Shown here piece by piece: positions 20,416 to 31,068 of a stretch of 64,000 nt of DNA. The position numbers and the translations under genes are program-made. Numbering within the stretch: the stretch's first letter is position 1; each line of letters begins with the position of its first letter. This stretch comes from Paracoccaceae bacterium (GTDB taxonomy: Bacteria > Pseudomonadota > Alphaproteobacteria > Rhodobacterales > Rhodobacteraceae): assembly GCA_002402045.2 (NCBI GenBank), contig NVUX02000074.1, positions 1 through 64,000 of the forward strand, given 5' to 3'. The notes below the pieces were generated by a model, which saw only the letters and a program-made list of their open reading frames with translations, ran no database searches and was not told the origin of the DNA.

Positions 20416-20733
20416 ATGGAACTGCTTATCCCAATGGCTGTTTTGGCTGTGATTACATTCGGATTAGGCTTTATGTGGCAAAAATCTATTCGACCTCCTT
20501 CATTGGGGCGAAAGTTGTTTTTTGGCTGGCTGCTGCAACTCGTAATCATTCTTGGGGTTTTTATCATTTCCGCTAGAAGCGGCGCGCCTAGTAGTTCTCA
20601 CGACTCAAGTGGCTTGGGAGGGATGGGCCATGCACTCGAATGGGGCGCATACACACTAGGTTCCTTGATTGGCTGGTTCGGAAACATCTTTTCTGGATTC
20701 GCCGTCCATGGGCGTCACACAAACAATGAATAG
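20416..20733 (+). CDS. Small membrane protein between sucC and sucD
   Basis: This is a 105-residue product from the ATG at 20416, 4 nt after the sucC stop. There are two hydrophobic segments near the N-terminus ([17 protein letters not shown] and [15 protein letters not shown]) and a third amphipathic one ([19 protein letters not shown]). I do not recognise a family. The DNA is visibly more AT-rich than sucC and sucD on either side, suggesting a later insertion into the operon. Confidence 0.65.
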   Translation: MELLIPMAVLAVITFGLGFMWQKSIRPPSLGRKLFFGWLLQLVIILGVFIISARSGAPSSSHDSSGLGGMGHALEWGAYTLGSLIGWFGNIFSGFAVHGRHTNNE

Positions 20734-20754
20734 ACCAAGGCCTCAACTATTTTC

Positions 20755-20766
20755 CGGCATATGCCG
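20755..20766. repeat. 12-bp palindrome before sucD
   Basis: CGGCATATGCCG is a perfect palindrome 24 nt upstream of the sucD start. It is short enough to be chance. It may be an operator or an mRNA hairpin. Confidence 0.2.
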
Positions 20767-20789
20767 ATCAAATTCCAAAGGAGCCTAAA

Positions 20790-21671
20790 ATGGCCGTACT
20801 TGTAAATGAAAACACCCGCGTAATCTGCCAGGGCCTCACCGGCTCGCAGGGCACGTTCCACTCTGAGCAAGCGATTGCTTATGGCACCAAAATGGTGGGC
20901 GGCGTTACGCCCGGCAAAGGTGGGCGGAGCCATATCGGCTTGCCGATCTTTAACACCGTAGCCGAGGCGCGCCACGCGACCGAAGCCAATGCCACCGCGA
21001 TTTATGTGCCGCCCCCGTTTGCGGCAGATGCCATTCTGGAAGCGATTGATGCGCAGATGGAGCTTATTATCTGCATTACCGAAGGCATTCCGGTGCTGGA
21101 TATGATGAAGGTGAAGCGGGCGCTTGAGGGCTCCAAGTCTATCCTCATCGGGCCAAACTGCCCGGGTGTTATTACACCCGACGCCTGCAAAATCGGCATT
21201 ATGCCGGGGCATATTCATAAGCGCGGCTCGGTTGGGGTTATTTCCCGCTCCGGCACGCTGACCTATGAAGCCGTGAAGCAAACCACAGATATCGGCCTTG
21301 GGCAAAGCACCTGTATTGGTATTGGCGGCGACCCTATTAAGGGCTTTGAGCATATCGACGCGCTTGAGCTGCTGCTGCATGACGATGAAACCCAGAGCAT
21401 TATTATGATCGGGGAAATTGGTGGTTCTGCCGAGGAAGACGCGGCGCAATACATCAAAGACATGGCCAAGAAGGGCATTTCCAAGCCGATGGCTGGCTTT
21501 ATCGCTGGCCGCACGGCACCTCCGGGCCGCCGCATGGGCCACGCTGGCGCGATTGTTGCTGGTGGCAAAGGCGGCGCGGAAGACAAGATCGAAGCGATGA
21601 AAAGCGCGGGCATTGTGGTGGCCGAAAGCCCCGCAGACCTCGGCCAAGCCGTGTTGAAGGCGATTGGGTAA
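20790..21671 (+). CDS. sucD: Succinate-CoA ligase (ADP-forming) alpha subunit
   Basis: The 293-residue product carries the CoA-binding N-terminal domain ([19 protein letters not shown]) and the active-site histidine that is phosphorylated (His251 in [14 protein letters not shown]). A strong AAAGGAG ribosome-binding site precedes the ATG. It pairs with SucC. Instead of following sucC directly, it is separated from it by an orphan membrane-protein gene. Confidence 0.98.
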   Translation: MAVLVNENTRVICQGLTGSQGTFHSEQAIAYGTKMVGGVTPGKGGRSHIGLPIFNTVAEARHATEANATAIYVPPPFAADAILEAIDAQMELIICITEGIPVLDMMKVKRALEGSKSILIGPNCPGVITPDACKIGIMPGHIHKRGSVGVISRSGTLTYEAVKQTTDIGLGQSTCIGIGGDPIKGFEHIDALELLLHDDETQSIIMIGEIGGSAEEDAAQYIKDMAKKGISKPMAGFIAGRTAPPGRRMGHAGAIVAGGKGGAEDKIEAMKSAGIVVAESPADLGQAVLKAIG

Positions 21672-21676
21672 TTAAT

Positions 21677-22399
21677 ATGAAAAGGAGCGCGCACAAAGCG
21701 GCAAGGATGAAGCGAGGCATCTTAGCCCTTGGTCTAGGACTTGCTTTGTGCGCTCCTTTGTCATTTGTGAGGGCAGAACCGTATGGCCCTGCCCTCAATA
21801 CCGCTATAGAACTCTGCCTCACTCTCCCCGAAGACGGCGAGAACGTGGAGGCGCACCTGATTGAAGCAGGCTGGAAAAAGAATCATAGTGAAAAAGCTGT
21901 ATTTGACACAATGATCTCCACACATTTTGCGTTCCGGTATTCCTCTGAAAACGCTGAAGAACTTGGGTACTCGTTCCGAAACAGCGATTTCATGGCTGCC
22001 TCAGCGCTCGGAAATTCTGCACTCCCACCTCATCAACCAAGCTACTCACTCGACGACGTCCGCCTCGCTACTATCGGCCTTTCATTGGATACGCCGTATT
22101 GCCTCCTCACTGGACCTATCCGCTTGAATTCTGCCCTAAACATAATCGGTATATCTGAAGATAACGCAGTTGAAAGCGATCCTAGATTCAGTCAATTCGG
22201 GGAAATATCACGCGTTCTTTATACAGTGAAGTTCGAAAATAAAGACGTTGTCGTTGCTATTGTTGATACTGACGCGATCTCTGAAAAAGTCGCTGAATTC
22301 AGTCTCGATCAATATCTTGAAATTCTTGCCGTAGTTCAAGAAGTGAATATCTACATCAATCCCGCGGAAACCAGCGGTGAAAGGTATCCCCATGAATGA
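21677..22399 (+). CDS. Exported orphan protein between sucD and sucA
   Basis: This is a 240-residue product with a signal peptide whose core is GILALGLGLALCAPLSF. Translation may begin at 21677 or at the in-frame ATG at 21707, which would place the signal peptide first. The mature part has no domain I recognise; two cysteines (in AIELCLTLP and TPYCLLTG) could pair. The sequence is more AT-rich than the flanking suc genes. A long inverted repeat (21681-21759) lies in its first codons, and its end overlaps the sucA start by 8 nt. Confidence 0.65.
   Translation: MKRSAHKAARMKRGILALGLGLALCAPLSFVRAEPYGPALNTAIELCLTLPEDGENVEAHLIEAGWKKNHSEKAVFDTMISTHFAFRYSSENAEELGYSFRNSDFMAASALGNSALPPHQPSYSLDDVRLATIGLSLDTPYCLLTGPIRLNSALNIIGISEDNAVESDPRFSQFGEISRVLYTVKFENKDVVVAIVDTDAISEKVAEFSLDQYLEILAVVQEVNIYINPAETSGERYPHE
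21681..21759. repeat. Long imperfect inverted repeat at the start of the orphan gene
   Basis: GCTTTGTGCGCTCCTTT (21743-21759) is the reverse complement of AAAGGAGCGC (21681-21690) plus ACAAAGC (21693-21699), with a 2-nt bulge. The 17 pairs enclose about 43 nt. The hairpin would sit at the beginning of the coding region and could include its ribosome-binding area. Confidence 0.65.
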
Positions 22400-25355
22400 T
22401 CAATCCAACAATGACCAGTTCCACGCAGAAAGTTTTTTGCAGGGGCATAACCTCGAATATATCGAGCAGCTTCAGGCGCGCTATGCGGTTGATCCTTCAT
22501 CGGTAGATGATAGCTGGCGCACTTATTTTGCCGCGCTCGGCGTGGCGGCGGCAGATGCCAAGGCCGAGGCCGCTGGCCCAAGCTGGGGGCGCAAAGATTG
22601 GCCGCTTGAGCCAACGGATGATCTGACGGCAGCGCTAGATGGCCAATGGCCTGCGGACCCAGAAAAAGCGGCGGATAAAATTCGCGCCAAGGCGTCTGAA
22701 AAGGGCGCGGCTATTTCTGAGGCCGAAGTTAAGCAAGCGGTGCTGGATTCCATCCGCGCCCTGATGCTTATCCGCGCTTACCGTATTCGCGGCCACCTTT
22801 CCGCCGATCTGGACCCGCTCCAAATTGACCCCCCCAAGCTGCACCCCGAGCTGGAGCCAGCGATGTATGGCTTTACCGAAGCGGACATGGACCGGCCAAT
22901 TTTTCTTGATAATGTGCTGGGTATGGAGCACGCTTCGATGCGCGAGATTGTGGCCATTGTTAAGCGCACGTATTGCGGCACGTTTGCCCTGCAATACATG
23001 CATATTTCCAACGCCGCTGAAGCAGGCTGGCTGAAGGAGCGCATTGAGGGTTACGGCAAAGAAATCGGCTTTTCCAATGAGGGCCGCAAAGCGATCCTGA
23101 ATAAGCTGGTAGAGGCCGAGGGCTTTGAAAAATACCTGCATGTAAAATACATGGGCACCAAGCGTTTTGGCCTTGATGGCGGCGAAAGCCTGATCCCTGC
23201 GATGGAGCAAATTATCAAGCGCGGCGGCGCCTTGGGCGTGGAGCAGATTGTGATCGGCATGCCGCACCGTGGGCGGCTAAGCGTGCTGGTCAATGTGATG
23301 GCCAAGCCGTTTCGCGCGATCTTTAACGAGTTTCAGGGCGGGTCTTCCAAGCCAGATTCAGTTGAAGGCTCGGGCGATGTAAAATACCACCTCGGTGCCA
23401 GTTCTGACCGCGCGTTTGACGGCAATAATGTGCACCTAAGCCTAACGGCCAACCCAAGCCACCTTGAAGCGGTAAACCCCGTGGTGCTGGGTAAAGTGCG
23501 CGCCAAGCAAGAGCAAGTGGGCGACCTTGATCGCTCACGGATTATGCCCATTTTGCTGCACGGCGATGCGGCATTTGCTGGCCAAGGCGTGGTTGCCGAG
23601 TGCTTTGGCCTTTCGGGCCTACGCGGGCATAGAACCGGCGGCACTATTCATATTGTGGTCAATAACCAGATCGGTTTTACCACCTCGCCGCATAATTCAC
23701 GCTCCAGCCCTTACCCGACTGATATTGCGTTGATGGTGGAAGCGCCTATTTTCCACGTAAATGGCGATGACCCAGAAGCCGTGGTGCATGCTGCGAAAGT
23801 GGCCACCGAGTTTCGGCAAAAGTTTGGCAAAGACGTGGTGCTGGATATTTTCTGCTACCGTCGCTTTGGCCATAACGAGGGTGATGAGCCCATGTTTACC
23901 CAGCCTCAAATGTATACCGCGATTAAAAAGCAAAAAACCACGTTGCAGCTTTATTCCGAAAGACTGGTGGCTGACGGTTTGATGTCTGAAGGCGAAATTG
24001 ACGCGCTGAAAACCACGTTTCAGGCCTTTTTGGCCGATGAATTTGAAATTGGCACCGAGTATAAGCCCAATAAGGCTGATTGGCTCGATGGACGCTGGTC
24101 AAAAATGCGGCGCGATACTGAGGAGTACCAGCGCGGTGATACCTCGGTGGATATGGCGCGGGTTAAGGACGTGGGCGCAGCGCTCACCAAGCTGCCCGAA
24201 GGCTATAACGCCCACAAAACCGTTTTGCGGCTGTTAAAAGCCAAGGGAAAGATGATCGAAACCGGCGAGGGCATTGACTGGGCCACCGGCGAAGCGCTGG
24301 CCTTTGGCACGCTGCTGTTGGACGGCTTTCCAGTGCGCCTTTCAGGGCAAGATTGCACCCGTGGCACGTTTAGCCACCGGCATTCCGGCATTATTGATCA
24401 AGAAACCGAAGAGCGGTATTTGCCGCTAAACCATATCAAAGACGGGCAGGCCGAGTATGAGGTTATCGACTCAATGCTCTCGGAATACGCGGTGCTGGGC
24501 TTTGAATATGGCTACTCCTTGGCCGAGCCGGACACGCTAACCCTGTGGGAAGCCCAGTTTGGCGACTTTGTTAATGGCGCGCAGATCATGATCGACCAGT
24601 TTATCAGCTCCGGTGAGGCAAAATGGCTGCGGATGTCTGGCCTCGTGATGCTGCTACCGCACGGCTATGAGGGCCAAGGCCCCGAGCACAGCTCTGCCCG
24701 CCCCGAGCGGTTTTTGCAGATGTGCGCCGAGGATAACTGGACGGTGGCAAATTGCACAACACCTGCCAATTATTACCATATCCTACGCCGCCAGATGCAC
24801 CGGTCTTTCCGGCGGCCACTGGTGCTGTTTACACCCAAATCACTTTTGCGCCACAAGGGCGCAACCTCGAAAATCGAGGAATTTGCCGAGGGTTCCAGCT
24901 TCCACCGTATGCTGTGGGATGACGCTCAATTTGGAAAATCCGATACAAAACTGGTGGCGGATGCTGAAATCCGCCGCGTGGTACTGTGCTCTGGCAAGGT
25001 TTATTATGATCTGCTGGCCGAGCGGGATGCGCGCGGCCTAAATGACGTATACCTCATGCGGGTTGAGCAGCTTTATCCGTTTCCTGCCAAATCTATGCGG
25101 GAAGAGCTGGCTCGCTTTAAGAATGCCGAGTTTGTCTGGTGCCAAGAAGAGCCGAAAAACCAAGGGTATTGGAGCTTTGTTGAACCCAATATTGAAGAGG
25201 TGCTTAACCAGATTGATGCTAAACACAGCCGACCAATTTATGTGGGCCGCAAGGCGGCGGCCTCTCCGGCCACGGGCCACGGGGCCTCTCACAAACACCA
25301 ACTTGAAGCCTTCCTGAACGATGCGCTGACCATTGACAAAGGACTAGACCAATGA
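22392..25355 (+). CDS. sucA: 2-oxoglutarate dehydrogenase E1 component
   Basis: This is the thiamine-diphosphate-dependent decarboxylase of the 2-oxoglutarate dehydrogenase complex. The 987 residues begin at the ATG at 22392 ([18 protein letters not shown]), with AAAGG just upstream. The N-terminal E2-binding segment includes [14 protein letters not shown]. The ThDP region has [13 protein letters not shown] and the transketolase-like part [11 protein letters not shown]-type sequence (here [19 protein letters not shown]). Length is typical. It overlaps sucB by 4 nt. Confidence 0.97.
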   Translation: MNDQSNNDQFHAESFLQGHNLEYIEQLQARYAVDPSSVDDSWRTYFAALGVAAADAKAEAAGPSWGRKDWPLEPTDDLTAALDGQWPADPEKAADKIRAKASEKGAAISEAEVKQAVLDSIRALMLIRAYRIRGHLSADLDPLQIDPPKLHPELEPAMYGFTEADMDRPIFLDNVLGMEHASMREIVAIVKRTYCGTFALQYMHISNAAEAGWLKERIEGYGKEIGFSNEGRKAILNKLVEAEGFEKYLHVKYMGTKRFGLDGGESLIPAMEQIIKRGGALGVEQIVIGMPHRGRLSVLVNVMAKPFRAIFNEFQGGSSKPDSVEGSGDVKYHLGASSDRAFDGNNVHLSLTANPSHLEAVNPVVLGKVRAKQEQVGDLDRSRIMPILLHGDAAFAGQGVVAECFGLSGLRGHRTGGTIHIVVNNQIGFTTSPHNSRSSPYPTDIALMVEAPIFHVNGDDPEAVVHAAKVATEFRQKFGKDVVLDIFCYRRFGHNEGDEPMFTQPQMYTAIKKQKTTLQLYSERLVADGLMSEGEIDALKTTFQAFLADEFEIGTEYKPNKADWLDGRWSKMRRDTEEYQRGDTSVDMARVKDVGAALTKLPEGYNAHKTVLRLLKAKGKMIETGEGIDWATGEALAFGTLLLDGFPVRLSGQDCTRGTFSHRHSGIIDQETEERYLPLNHIKDGQAEYEVIDSMLSEYAVLGFEYGYSLAEPDTLTLWEAQFGDFVNGAQIMIDQFISSGEAKWLRMSGLVMLLPHGYEGQGPEHSSARPERFLQMCAEDNWTVANCTTPANYYHILRRQMHRSFRRPLVLFTPKSLLRHKGATSKIEEFAEGSSFHRMLWDDAQFGKSDTKLVADAEIRRVVLCSGKVYYDLLAERDARGLNDVYLMRVEQLYPFPAKSMREELARFKNAEFVWCQEEPKNQGYWSFVEPNIEEVLNQIDAKHSRPIYVGRKAAASPATGHGASHKHQLEAFLNDALTIDKGLDQ

Positions 25356-26530
25356 CCGATATCCGCGTGCCTACCCTAGGCGAATCCGTTACCGAAGCGA
25401 CTGTGGCGACATGGTTTAAAAAACCCGGCGATGCCGTGGCGGTTGATGAAATGCTCTGTGAGCTGGAAACCGATAAGGTGACAGTGGAAGTGCCGTCGCC
25501 TATTGCGGGCGTTATGGGCGAAATCATTGCTGCCGAAGGTGAAACCGTGGGGGTAGATGCTTTGCTGGCGACACTGGTTGAAGGCGCGGGCGCGGTGGCA
25601 GCGGCTCCAACATCGGCGCCAACCGCTGTGGCGGCACCCGCCGCTGCGCCAACGGCAGCGAAAGACGTAGAGGATGCCCCTTCGGCCAAGAAAATTATGG
25701 CTGAGAAGGGCATTGACCCTGCATCCGTGCAAGGCTCTGGCCGTGATGGTCGGATTATGAAGGAAGACGTGGCTAAGGCTTCGGCCGCCCCTGCGCCTGT
25801 TGCGGCGGCCCCACGGCCGGCCACGAATGAGGTGCGTGAAGAGCGGGTGAAGATGACGCGTTTGCGCCAGACCATTGCCCGCCGCCTGAAAGAGGCGCAG
25901 AATTCAGCGGCCATGCTGACCACCTATAACGAGGTGGACATGACGGAAATCATGTCGCTTCGGACCCAATACAAAGACCTGTTTTTGAAGAAACACGGTG
26001 TAAAGCTGGGCTTTATGAGCTTCTTTACCAAGGCTTGTGTGCATGCGCTGCATGAGGTGCCCGAGGTGAATGCCGAGATTGATGGCACCGATATTGTGTA
26101 TAAAAACTACGTGAATATGGGTGTGGCTGCGGGCACTCCTACGGGCCTTGTGGTGCCGGTTATTCGCGATGCGCACGAAATGTCCTTCGCCGAAATTGAG
26201 AAGAAAATTGGTGAGCTTGGCGGCAAGGCGCGTGACGGTAAGCTGACTATGGCAGAAATGCAGGGCGGCAGCTTTACGATCTCAAATGGTGGGGTTTATG
26301 GCTCACTGATGAGCTCACCTATTCTGAACCCACCGCAATCGGGCATTTTGGGCATGCACAAAATTCAGGATCGCCCCGTGGCCATTAACGGTGAAGTGGT
26401 TATTCGCCCGATGATGTATCTGGCCCTGAGCTACGACCACCGCGTGGTAGACGGCAAAGGCGCCGTGACCTTCCTTGTGCGCGTGAAAGAAGCGCTGGAA
26501 GACCCACGGCGGCTGTTGATGGATTTGTAG
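25352..26530 (+). CDS. sucB: Dihydrolipoyl succinyltransferase (E2)
   Basis: This is the core of the 2-oxoglutarate dehydrogenase complex. The 392-residue product has one lipoyl domain (lipoyl Lys42 in [11 protein letters not shown]), an Ala/Pro-rich linker (about 85-108), a peripheral-subunit-binding domain ([20 protein letters not shown]) and the catalytic domain with His363 and Asp367 in [12 protein letters not shown]. The start overlaps sucA (ATGA). An orphan gene separates it from lpdA. Confidence 0.97.
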   Translation: MTDIRVPTLGESVTEATVATWFKKPGDAVAVDEMLCELETDKVTVEVPSPIAGVMGEIIAAEGETVGVDALLATLVEGAGAVAAAPTSAPTAVAAPAAAPTAAKDVEDAPSAKKIMAEKGIDPASVQGSGRDGRIMKEDVAKASAAPAPVAAAPRPATNEVREERVKMTRLRQTIARRLKEAQNSAAMLTTYNEVDMTEIMSLRTQYKDLFLKKHGVKLGFMSFFTKACVHALHEVPEVNAEIDGTDIVYKNYVNMGVAAGTPTGLVVPVIRDAHEMSFAEIEKKIGELGGKARDGKLTMAEMQGGSFTISNGGVYGSLMSSPILNPPQSGILGMHKIQDRPVAINGEVVIRPMMYLALSYDHRVVDGKGAVTFLVRVKEALEDPRRLLMDL

Positions 26531-26576
26531 AGAAGATATTCAGATGCTATCACTAATCTTAGAAAGGTAAGGTACA

Positions 26577-26999
26577 ATGTGCGCTAAATCACTGCTCTCC
26601 AAAACTATTTTATTTTTGGGATTGCCTTTTTGTGCGAGCGCCGAGCCAACAGCGCTAGAGTGCAGTTACGATGGTTATTCGAATATCTTTCAACTTTCCA
26701 TCAACCTCGACACTATGCAACTCAAGCTAGGAAAAGAATTTGGGTTTTGGTATCCGATTGTTTCATTTTCCGAGAACTACATTACGGCATTAGGTCGTGG
26801 AATTACTTTCGCTGGCGAAGACGAATGGGAAAATCCTCCAGCGCACGGAGGGGACATTTTCGTGGTCAACAGAATCACTGGCAGCCTTTATTGGGCATCT
26901 GTAGGCGGCACCTGCACAACGGGCACATCTGGTGATTGCGAGCAAGGTTCAATGAATGCACTTGGTCAATCCGGACAATGCAGAACCAAACTATTTTGA
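26577..26999 (+). CDS. Exported orphan protein between sucB and lpdA
   Basis: The 140-residue product has a signal peptide (ILFLGLPFCASAEP region) and a small mature domain with repeated beta-strand-like segments and several cysteines (LECSYDGY, GTCTTGTSGDCEQG, GQCRTKLF). I do not recognise a family. AAAGGTAAGG precedes the ATG. Base composition is visibly more AT-rich than sucB and lpdA, in keeping with the other two orphan inserts in this operon. Confidence 0.66.
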   Translation: MCAKSLLSKTILFLGLPFCASAEPTALECSYDGYSNIFQLSINLDTMQLKLGKEFGFWYPIVSFSENYITALGRGITFAGEDEWENPPAHGGDIFVVNRITGSLYWASVGGTCTTGTSGDCEQGSMNALGQSGQCRTKLF

Positions 27000-27045
27000 A
27001 TGAGTACATAACTTCGTACTAGAACTTATCCTCAGGAGGCCTTCA

Positions 27046-28434
27046 ATGGCAGACTATGACGTAATTATCATCGGTGGCGGCCCGGGTGGCTATGTTTGCG
27101 CTATTCGTTGCGCACAACTGGGGCTTAAAACGGCTTGTGTTGAGGGGCGCGGGGCGCTGGGGGGCACATGCCTTAATGTTGGCTGTATTCCTTCAAAAGC
27201 CTTGCTGCATGCCTCGCATAGCTACCACGAAGCCCATACGAACTTTGAGAAAATGGGGCTGATGGGCGCAAATGTGACCGTCGATATGGGTAAGATGATT
27301 GACTATAAGCAGTCGGTTATTGATGCCAATGTCAACGGGATCGAGTTTTTGTTTAAGAAAAACAAAGTCGATTATTTGCGCGGCTGGGGCAAGATCACCG
27401 GTAAGGGCGAGGTCAGTGTTGATGGCGAGATCCACAAAGCCAAGAGCATTGTAATTGCCACCGGCTCGGAAGTTGCGCCGCTTAAAGGTGTTGAGGTAGA
27501 CGAGAAAATCGTGGTCAGCTCGACCGGCGCGCTGGCGCTTACCGAGGTGCCTAAGCGCATGATCGTGATCGGCGCGGGGGTTATAGGGCTAGAAATGGGC
27601 TCGGTTTATAGCCGCCTTGGCGCTGAAGTGACGGTTATCGAATTCCTTGATCATGTAACCCCGGGGATGGATGCTGAAATTCAGAAAACCCTGCTGCGGA
27701 GCCTTAAAAAGCAGGGCATCAAGTTTATCCTGAAGGCCGCTGTGCAGAGCGTTGAAAGCAAAAATGGCGTGGCGACGGTGAATTATAAGCTGCGCAAAGA
27801 TGACAGCGAGGCCAGCCTTGAGGCGGACATTGTGCTGCTGGCAACGGGCCGCAAGCCGTTTACTGATGGCGTTGGGCTGGAAGAAATGGGCATTGCGACC
27901 TCGCCGCGTGGGCAGGTGGTGACCGATGGCCATTGGAAAACCAATGTCGAGGGCATTTATGCCATTGGCGACGTGATTGACGGCCCGATGCTGGCGCATA
28001 AAGCCGAAGACGAAGGCATGGCCGTGGCCGAAAGCATTGCTGGCCAAGCGGGCCATGTGAATTACGGCGTGATTCCGGGGGTGATTTATACCACGCCAGA
28101 GGTGGCCTCAGTTGGCAAAACCGAAGCCCAGCTTAAGGAAGAGGGTCGTGCCTACAAGGTTGGAAAATTCACCTTTATGGGCAATGGCCGCGCTAAAGCG
28201 GTGTTTGGCACCGAAGGGTTTGTAAAAATTCTGGCCGATAAAGAAACCGACCGGATTTTGGGCTGCCATCTAATGGGGCCAATGGCGGGCGAGCTGATCC
28301 ATGAAATTTGCGTGGCGATGGAATTTGGTGCGAGCGCCGAAGATATTGCCCGCACCTGCCACGCCCACCCGACCTTTAGCGAGGCCGTGCGCGAAGCGGC
28401 GCTGGCCTGCGGAGATGGCGCCATTCATGCCTGA
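27046..28434 (+). CDS. lpdA: Dihydrolipoyl dehydrogenase (E3)
   Basis: This flavoprotein reoxidises the lipoyl groups of 2-oxoacid dehydrogenases and passes electrons to NAD+. The 462 residues contain the FAD motif [16 protein letters not shown], the redox disulfide CLNVGC (Cys42/Cys47) and the catalytic C-terminal His-Glu region [22 protein letters not shown] precedes the ATG. Its position after sucAB suggests service to the 2-oxoglutarate complex. Confidence 0.97.
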   Translation: MADYDVIIIGGGPGGYVCAIRCAQLGLKTACVEGRGALGGTCLNVGCIPSKALLHASHSYHEAHTNFEKMGLMGANVTVDMGKMIDYKQSVIDANVNGIEFLFKKNKVDYLRGWGKITGKGEVSVDGEIHKAKSIVIATGSEVAPLKGVEVDEKIVVSSTGALALTEVPKRMIVIGAGVIGLEMGSVYSRLGAEVTVIEFLDHVTPGMDAEIQKTLLRSLKKQGIKFILKAAVQSVESKNGVATVNYKLRKDDSEASLEADIVLLATGRKPFTDGVGLEEMGIATSPRGQVVTDGHWKTNVEGIYAIGDVIDGPMLAHKAEDEGMAVAESIAGQAGHVNYGVIPGVIYTTPEVASVGKTEAQLKEEGRAYKVGKFTFMGNGRAKAVFGTEGFVKILADKETDRILGCHLMGPMAGELIHEICVAMEFGASAEDIARTCHAHPTFSEAVREAALACGDGAIHA

Positions 28435-29158
28435 TATGGGCCTCCTGATACTGGGTGCAGTATTGGGAGGGCTGGTTAACGGGCTCAGCGGCTTTGGCTT
28501 TGCCATTATGGCGCTGGGCGTGTGGCTGTTGTTTTTGCCACCTACGCTCGCGGGGCCGCTGGTGGTGGCCTCGATCATCGGCTCAAATGTGCAAGCCCTG
28601 CCAAGGGTTTGGCCGCAAATTAACCTACGCCACACAGCCCCTTTTGTGCTTGGTGGCCTTGTCGGCGTTCCTATCGGTGTGGCCCTGCTTGGCGTGATAT
28701 CGGTGCCGCTTTTCAAGGGCTTTGTGGCCGCCGTAATACTGGTTTTCCTTGCCATAATGCTAATATTTGGCAAGCATATCCGGCTGCCAGCCAAAGCCGA
28801 GCGCTTCAATCCGGTCATCGGCATTATTGGCGGCATCATGAGCGGGCTGGCGGGCTTGGCGGGCGTTGCCCCCACCATTTGGGCCACAGTTTTGCGCTGG
28901 GACAAACCCACCAAGCGCGGCATATTCCAGAGTTACAATCTAAGCATGGCGGTCCTGTCAATGCTCATACTCTTCTGGGCGGGCTACCTAACCCCAGAGT
29001 TTTGGCGCTTGGCGCTGGTCTCGGTTCCTGTTGCCGCGGCCGCCGCATGGGTCGGTGTGCAAATATATTTACGGTTAGGCGAGGCGCAGTTTCATGGCGT
29101 GGTCATGGCTATCCTCAGCGCCTCGGGCGTTTCCATATTGGTGAGCCTATTTCTTTAG
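28427..29158 (+). CDS. TauE/SafE family permease
   Basis: The ~243-residue product has about eight hydrophobic helices with the family's two-repeat layout; [19 protein letters not shown] and [21 protein letters not shown] are the two related glycine-rich entries. TauE/SafE proteins are putative exporters or importers of sulfur- or carbon-containing organic anions such as sulfite or sulfoacetate. The start at 28427 overlaps lpdA by 8 nt, and an ATG at 28436 is possible. Its stop overlaps the convergent murQ stop. Confidence 0.8.
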   Translation: MPDMGLLILGAVLGGLVNGLSGFGFAIMALGVWLLFLPPTLAGPLVVASIIGSNVQALPRVWPQINLRHTAPFVLGGLVGVPIGVALLGVISVPLFKGFVAAVILVFLAIMLIFGKHIRLPAKAERFNPVIGIIGGIMSGLAGLAGVAPTIWATVLRWDKPTKRGIFQSYNLSMAVLSMLILFWAGYLTPEFWRLALVSVPVAAAAAWVGVQIYLRLGEAQFHGVVMAILSASGVSILVSLFL

Positions 29159-30111
29159 CAATCCAAAACCTTTGAAGCTTCAATCGCACTGCGCAGATGG
29201 CCGCCAAAGTCTTCCACACGTTTTATCGCAGCATTAGCATCCAGATCTCCACCACAGGCCTGCATTAAAATCGCGGCTTTAATGTTCCACTCTGTTGCGA
29301 TCAAGGCTGCCAAAGCCGCCTTTCTATCGCTTTTGGATAGGTCTGCCACCAAATTTATCGCGCGGCCTTGCAGCTTTTTGTTAGAGGCGTTCAGGTCCAC
29401 CATCCGGTTGCCATAGCATTTGCCAATTTTCACCATTGCGCCGGTTGAAATCATGTTCAAAATCTGCTTTTGCGCGGAGCCGGATTTAAGCCGGGTAGAC
29501 CCCGAAAGAATTTCAGGGCCAACAATTGGCGTGATCGGAATATCGCATAGCTGCGCCAGCGGGCTATGGGTATTGCAAGATATTCCAGCCGTTTTTGCTC
29601 CGGCCTCCTGCGCCTCGCGCATGGCCCCAAGCACATAAGGCGTGCGGCCTGATGCCGCGAGCCCCACCACAAAATCAGTGGCCGAAACATTAACCATGCG
29701 CAAATCTTTTGCACCCTGCTCGGCGCTATCTTCTATGCCTTCCTGCGCCTTAAACATCGCAGCATTCCCCCCCGCGATCAGGCCGATAACCATATCAGGC
29801 GGTGCCGAAAACGTAGGCGGCACTTCGGCCGCATCCAGCACCCCGAGCCGCCCGCTTGTGCCCGCACCGGTGTAAATAATCCGGCCGCCAGCCCGCAGCG
29901 CACGCGCCGCGGCCTCAATGGCTTGGCCGATTTGGGGCAATACCTTTTCAACCGCCTCGGCAATCTTATGGTCTTCGGCGTTCATAAGCGTGGCAATTTC
30001 GAGCGGGCTCAAGGTATCCAGCTGCTCAGAGGCAGGGTTTGTCTTTTCAGAATCCAGCTCTTGCAAGCCGAGTGCGAGTTGAATCAGATCTGTTTTTGCG
30101 GTATCAGTCAT
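29155..30111 (-). CDS. murQ: N-acetylmuramic acid 6-phosphate etherase
   Basis: This enzyme removes D-lactate from MurNAc-6-P, giving GlcNAc-6-P, the key step for reusing cell-wall muramic acid. The 318-residue product begins at the ATG at 30111 (MTDTAKTDLIQLALG); the open frame extends upstream through the operator region and is not coding there. Features are the sugar-phosphate-isomerase (SIS) motif YTGAGTSGRLGVLDAAEVPPTF, which contains the family's catalytic glutamate region, and VGLAASGRTPYVLGA. It is divergent from an RpiR-type regulator across an 81-nt gap with two palindromes. Confidence 0.95.
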   Translation of the reverse strand: MTDTAKTDLIQLALGLQELDSEKTNPASEQLDTLSPLEIATLMNAEDHKIAEAVEKVLPQIGQAIEAAARALRAGGRIIYTGAGTSGRLGVLDAAEVPPTFSAPPDMVIGLIAGGNAAMFKAQEGIEDSAEQGAKDLRMVNVSATDFVVGLAASGRTPYVLGAMREAQEAGAKTAGISCNTHSPLAQLCDIPITPIVGPEILSGSTRLKSGSAQKQILNMISTGAMVKIGKCYGNRMVDLNASNKKLQGRAINLVADLSKSDRKAALAALIATEWNIKAAILMQACGGDLDANAAIKRVEDFGGHLRSAIEASKVLDC

Positions 30112-30114
30112 GGT

Positions 30115-30129
30115 GGAATTATATATTCC
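30115..30129. promoter_or_regulatory. Candidate RpiR/MurR operator 1
   Basis: GGAAT-TATAT-ATTCC is a perfect 5-5-5 inverted repeat, 3 nt upstream of the murQ ATG and inside the divergent control region. The same architecture recurs at 31056-31070 in front of the ABC transporter. Confidence 0.6.
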
Positions 30130-30155
30130 TAAAATACCTAAGGTCAATAATATAA

Positions 30156-30174
30156 AATTCCTATTATCGGAATT
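30156..30174. promoter_or_regulatory. Candidate RpiR/MurR operator 2
   Basis: AATTCC-N7-GGAATT is an inverted repeat of the same half-site in the opposite orientation, 19 nt upstream of the regulator's ATG. It may serve autoregulation. Confidence 0.45.
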
Positions 30175-30192
30175 CTCTGCAAGGGGCAAAAA

Positions 30193-31029
30193 ATGAGCAC
30201 CAACCTGATCGCGCGTTTGAATATGGGGCTGGAGGGCATGTCGGTCAATGAGCGGGCGATTGCAGAGGTGATATTGGATGCGCCGAGCGAGGTGGTCGGG
30301 CTTTCTTCGCAGGCTTTGGCGAAGCGGTGCCATGTGAGCCAGTCCAGTATTATCAAATTTTGCCAAAAAGTTGGCTTTCCGGGGTTTCCGGCGCTCAAAA
30401 TCGCGCTTAGTGCAGAAACCGCGCGCAGTGAAAACGCTGAGCAAATCCATGCGGGAATATTTAGCGACGATTCCATTGGCGCGGTTGCCAAAAAGCTGTT
30501 TGCCAGCAAAATATCAGCGCTTTCGGAAACCATGAAGGCCAACCCGAATGAAGAGCTAGACGCCGCCGTATCACAGATCAGCGGCGCCAATCGAATTCTG
30601 ATCCTCGGGGTTGGGGGCTCAGCACTGGTGGCGCAAGATCTTTCCTCAAAGTTGGCGAAATTTGGCAAAGCCGTGATTGCGGGCGGTGATAGCCACGTTC
30701 AACTGGCCAATTTGGCGAGCTTTGGCGCCGGTGATCTGCTGATCTCGATCTCCTATTCCGGCACCACCCGCGAAGTGCAGGTGGCGGTAGAATTTGCGCA
30801 GGCGCACCGCATTCCGGTGCTGCATATCGGCGCTTATCACCAAGCGCCGCGCCCCGAGGTCGTGCTGCAATGCGTGGCCGACGAAAATGTGGTGCGCAGC
30901 TCTTCTATTGCCACGCGCACCGCACAAATGGCCATTACAGACCTTTTATTTGTGTTATTTGTGCAGCGGCAAGGCGATGTGGCCCAAAGGATTTCTGATA
31001 GCCACGGGCTGGTAAAGATGATTCGATAA
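30193..31029 (+). CDS. RpiR/MurR-type transcriptional regulator
   Basis: The 278-residue product has an N-terminal HTH of RpiR type (LSSQALAKRCHVSQSSIIKFC) and a C-terminal SIS domain (RILILGVGGSALVAQDLSSK and ISYSGTTREV) that binds a sugar phosphate. Being divergent from murQ, its likely ligand is MurNAc-6-P, as for MurR. The palindromes at 30115, 30156 and 31056 are the probable targets, which would place murQ, the regulator itself and the ABC operon under one control. Confidence 0.9.
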   Translation: MSTNLIARLNMGLEGMSVNERAIAEVILDAPSEVVGLSSQALAKRCHVSQSSIIKFCQKVGFPGFPALKIALSAETARSENAEQIHAGIFSDDSIGAVAKKLFASKISALSETMKANPNEELDAAVSQISGANRILILGVGGSALVAQDLSSKLAKFGKAVIAGGDSHVQLANLASFGAGDLLISISYSGTTREVQVAVEFAQAHRIPVLHIGAYHQAPRPEVVLQCVADENVVRSSSIATRTAQMAITDLLFVLFVQRQGDVAQRISDSHGLVKMIR

Positions 31030-31039
31030 TAAAATATTA

Positions 31040-31068
31040 TTGACAGAAGCCAATTAGAATATTAAATT
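31040..31068 (+). promoter_or_regulatory. Promoter of the sugar ABC-transporter operon
   Basis: TTGACA (31040-31045) and TAAATT (31063-31068) are separated by 17 bp, a strong sigma-70 match. The -10 lies within the candidate operator at 31056-31070, as expected for repression. Confidence 0.62.

Noticed and set aside
20715-21647. Open frame of 310 codons opposite sucD
   Set aside because: Antisense of SucD. The His/Arg/Asn-rich composition is typical of a shadow frame.
30112-30450. 113-codon N-terminal extension of murQ
   Set aside because: It runs through the regulator gene and the operator region. MurQ homology and the conventional start begin at 30111.
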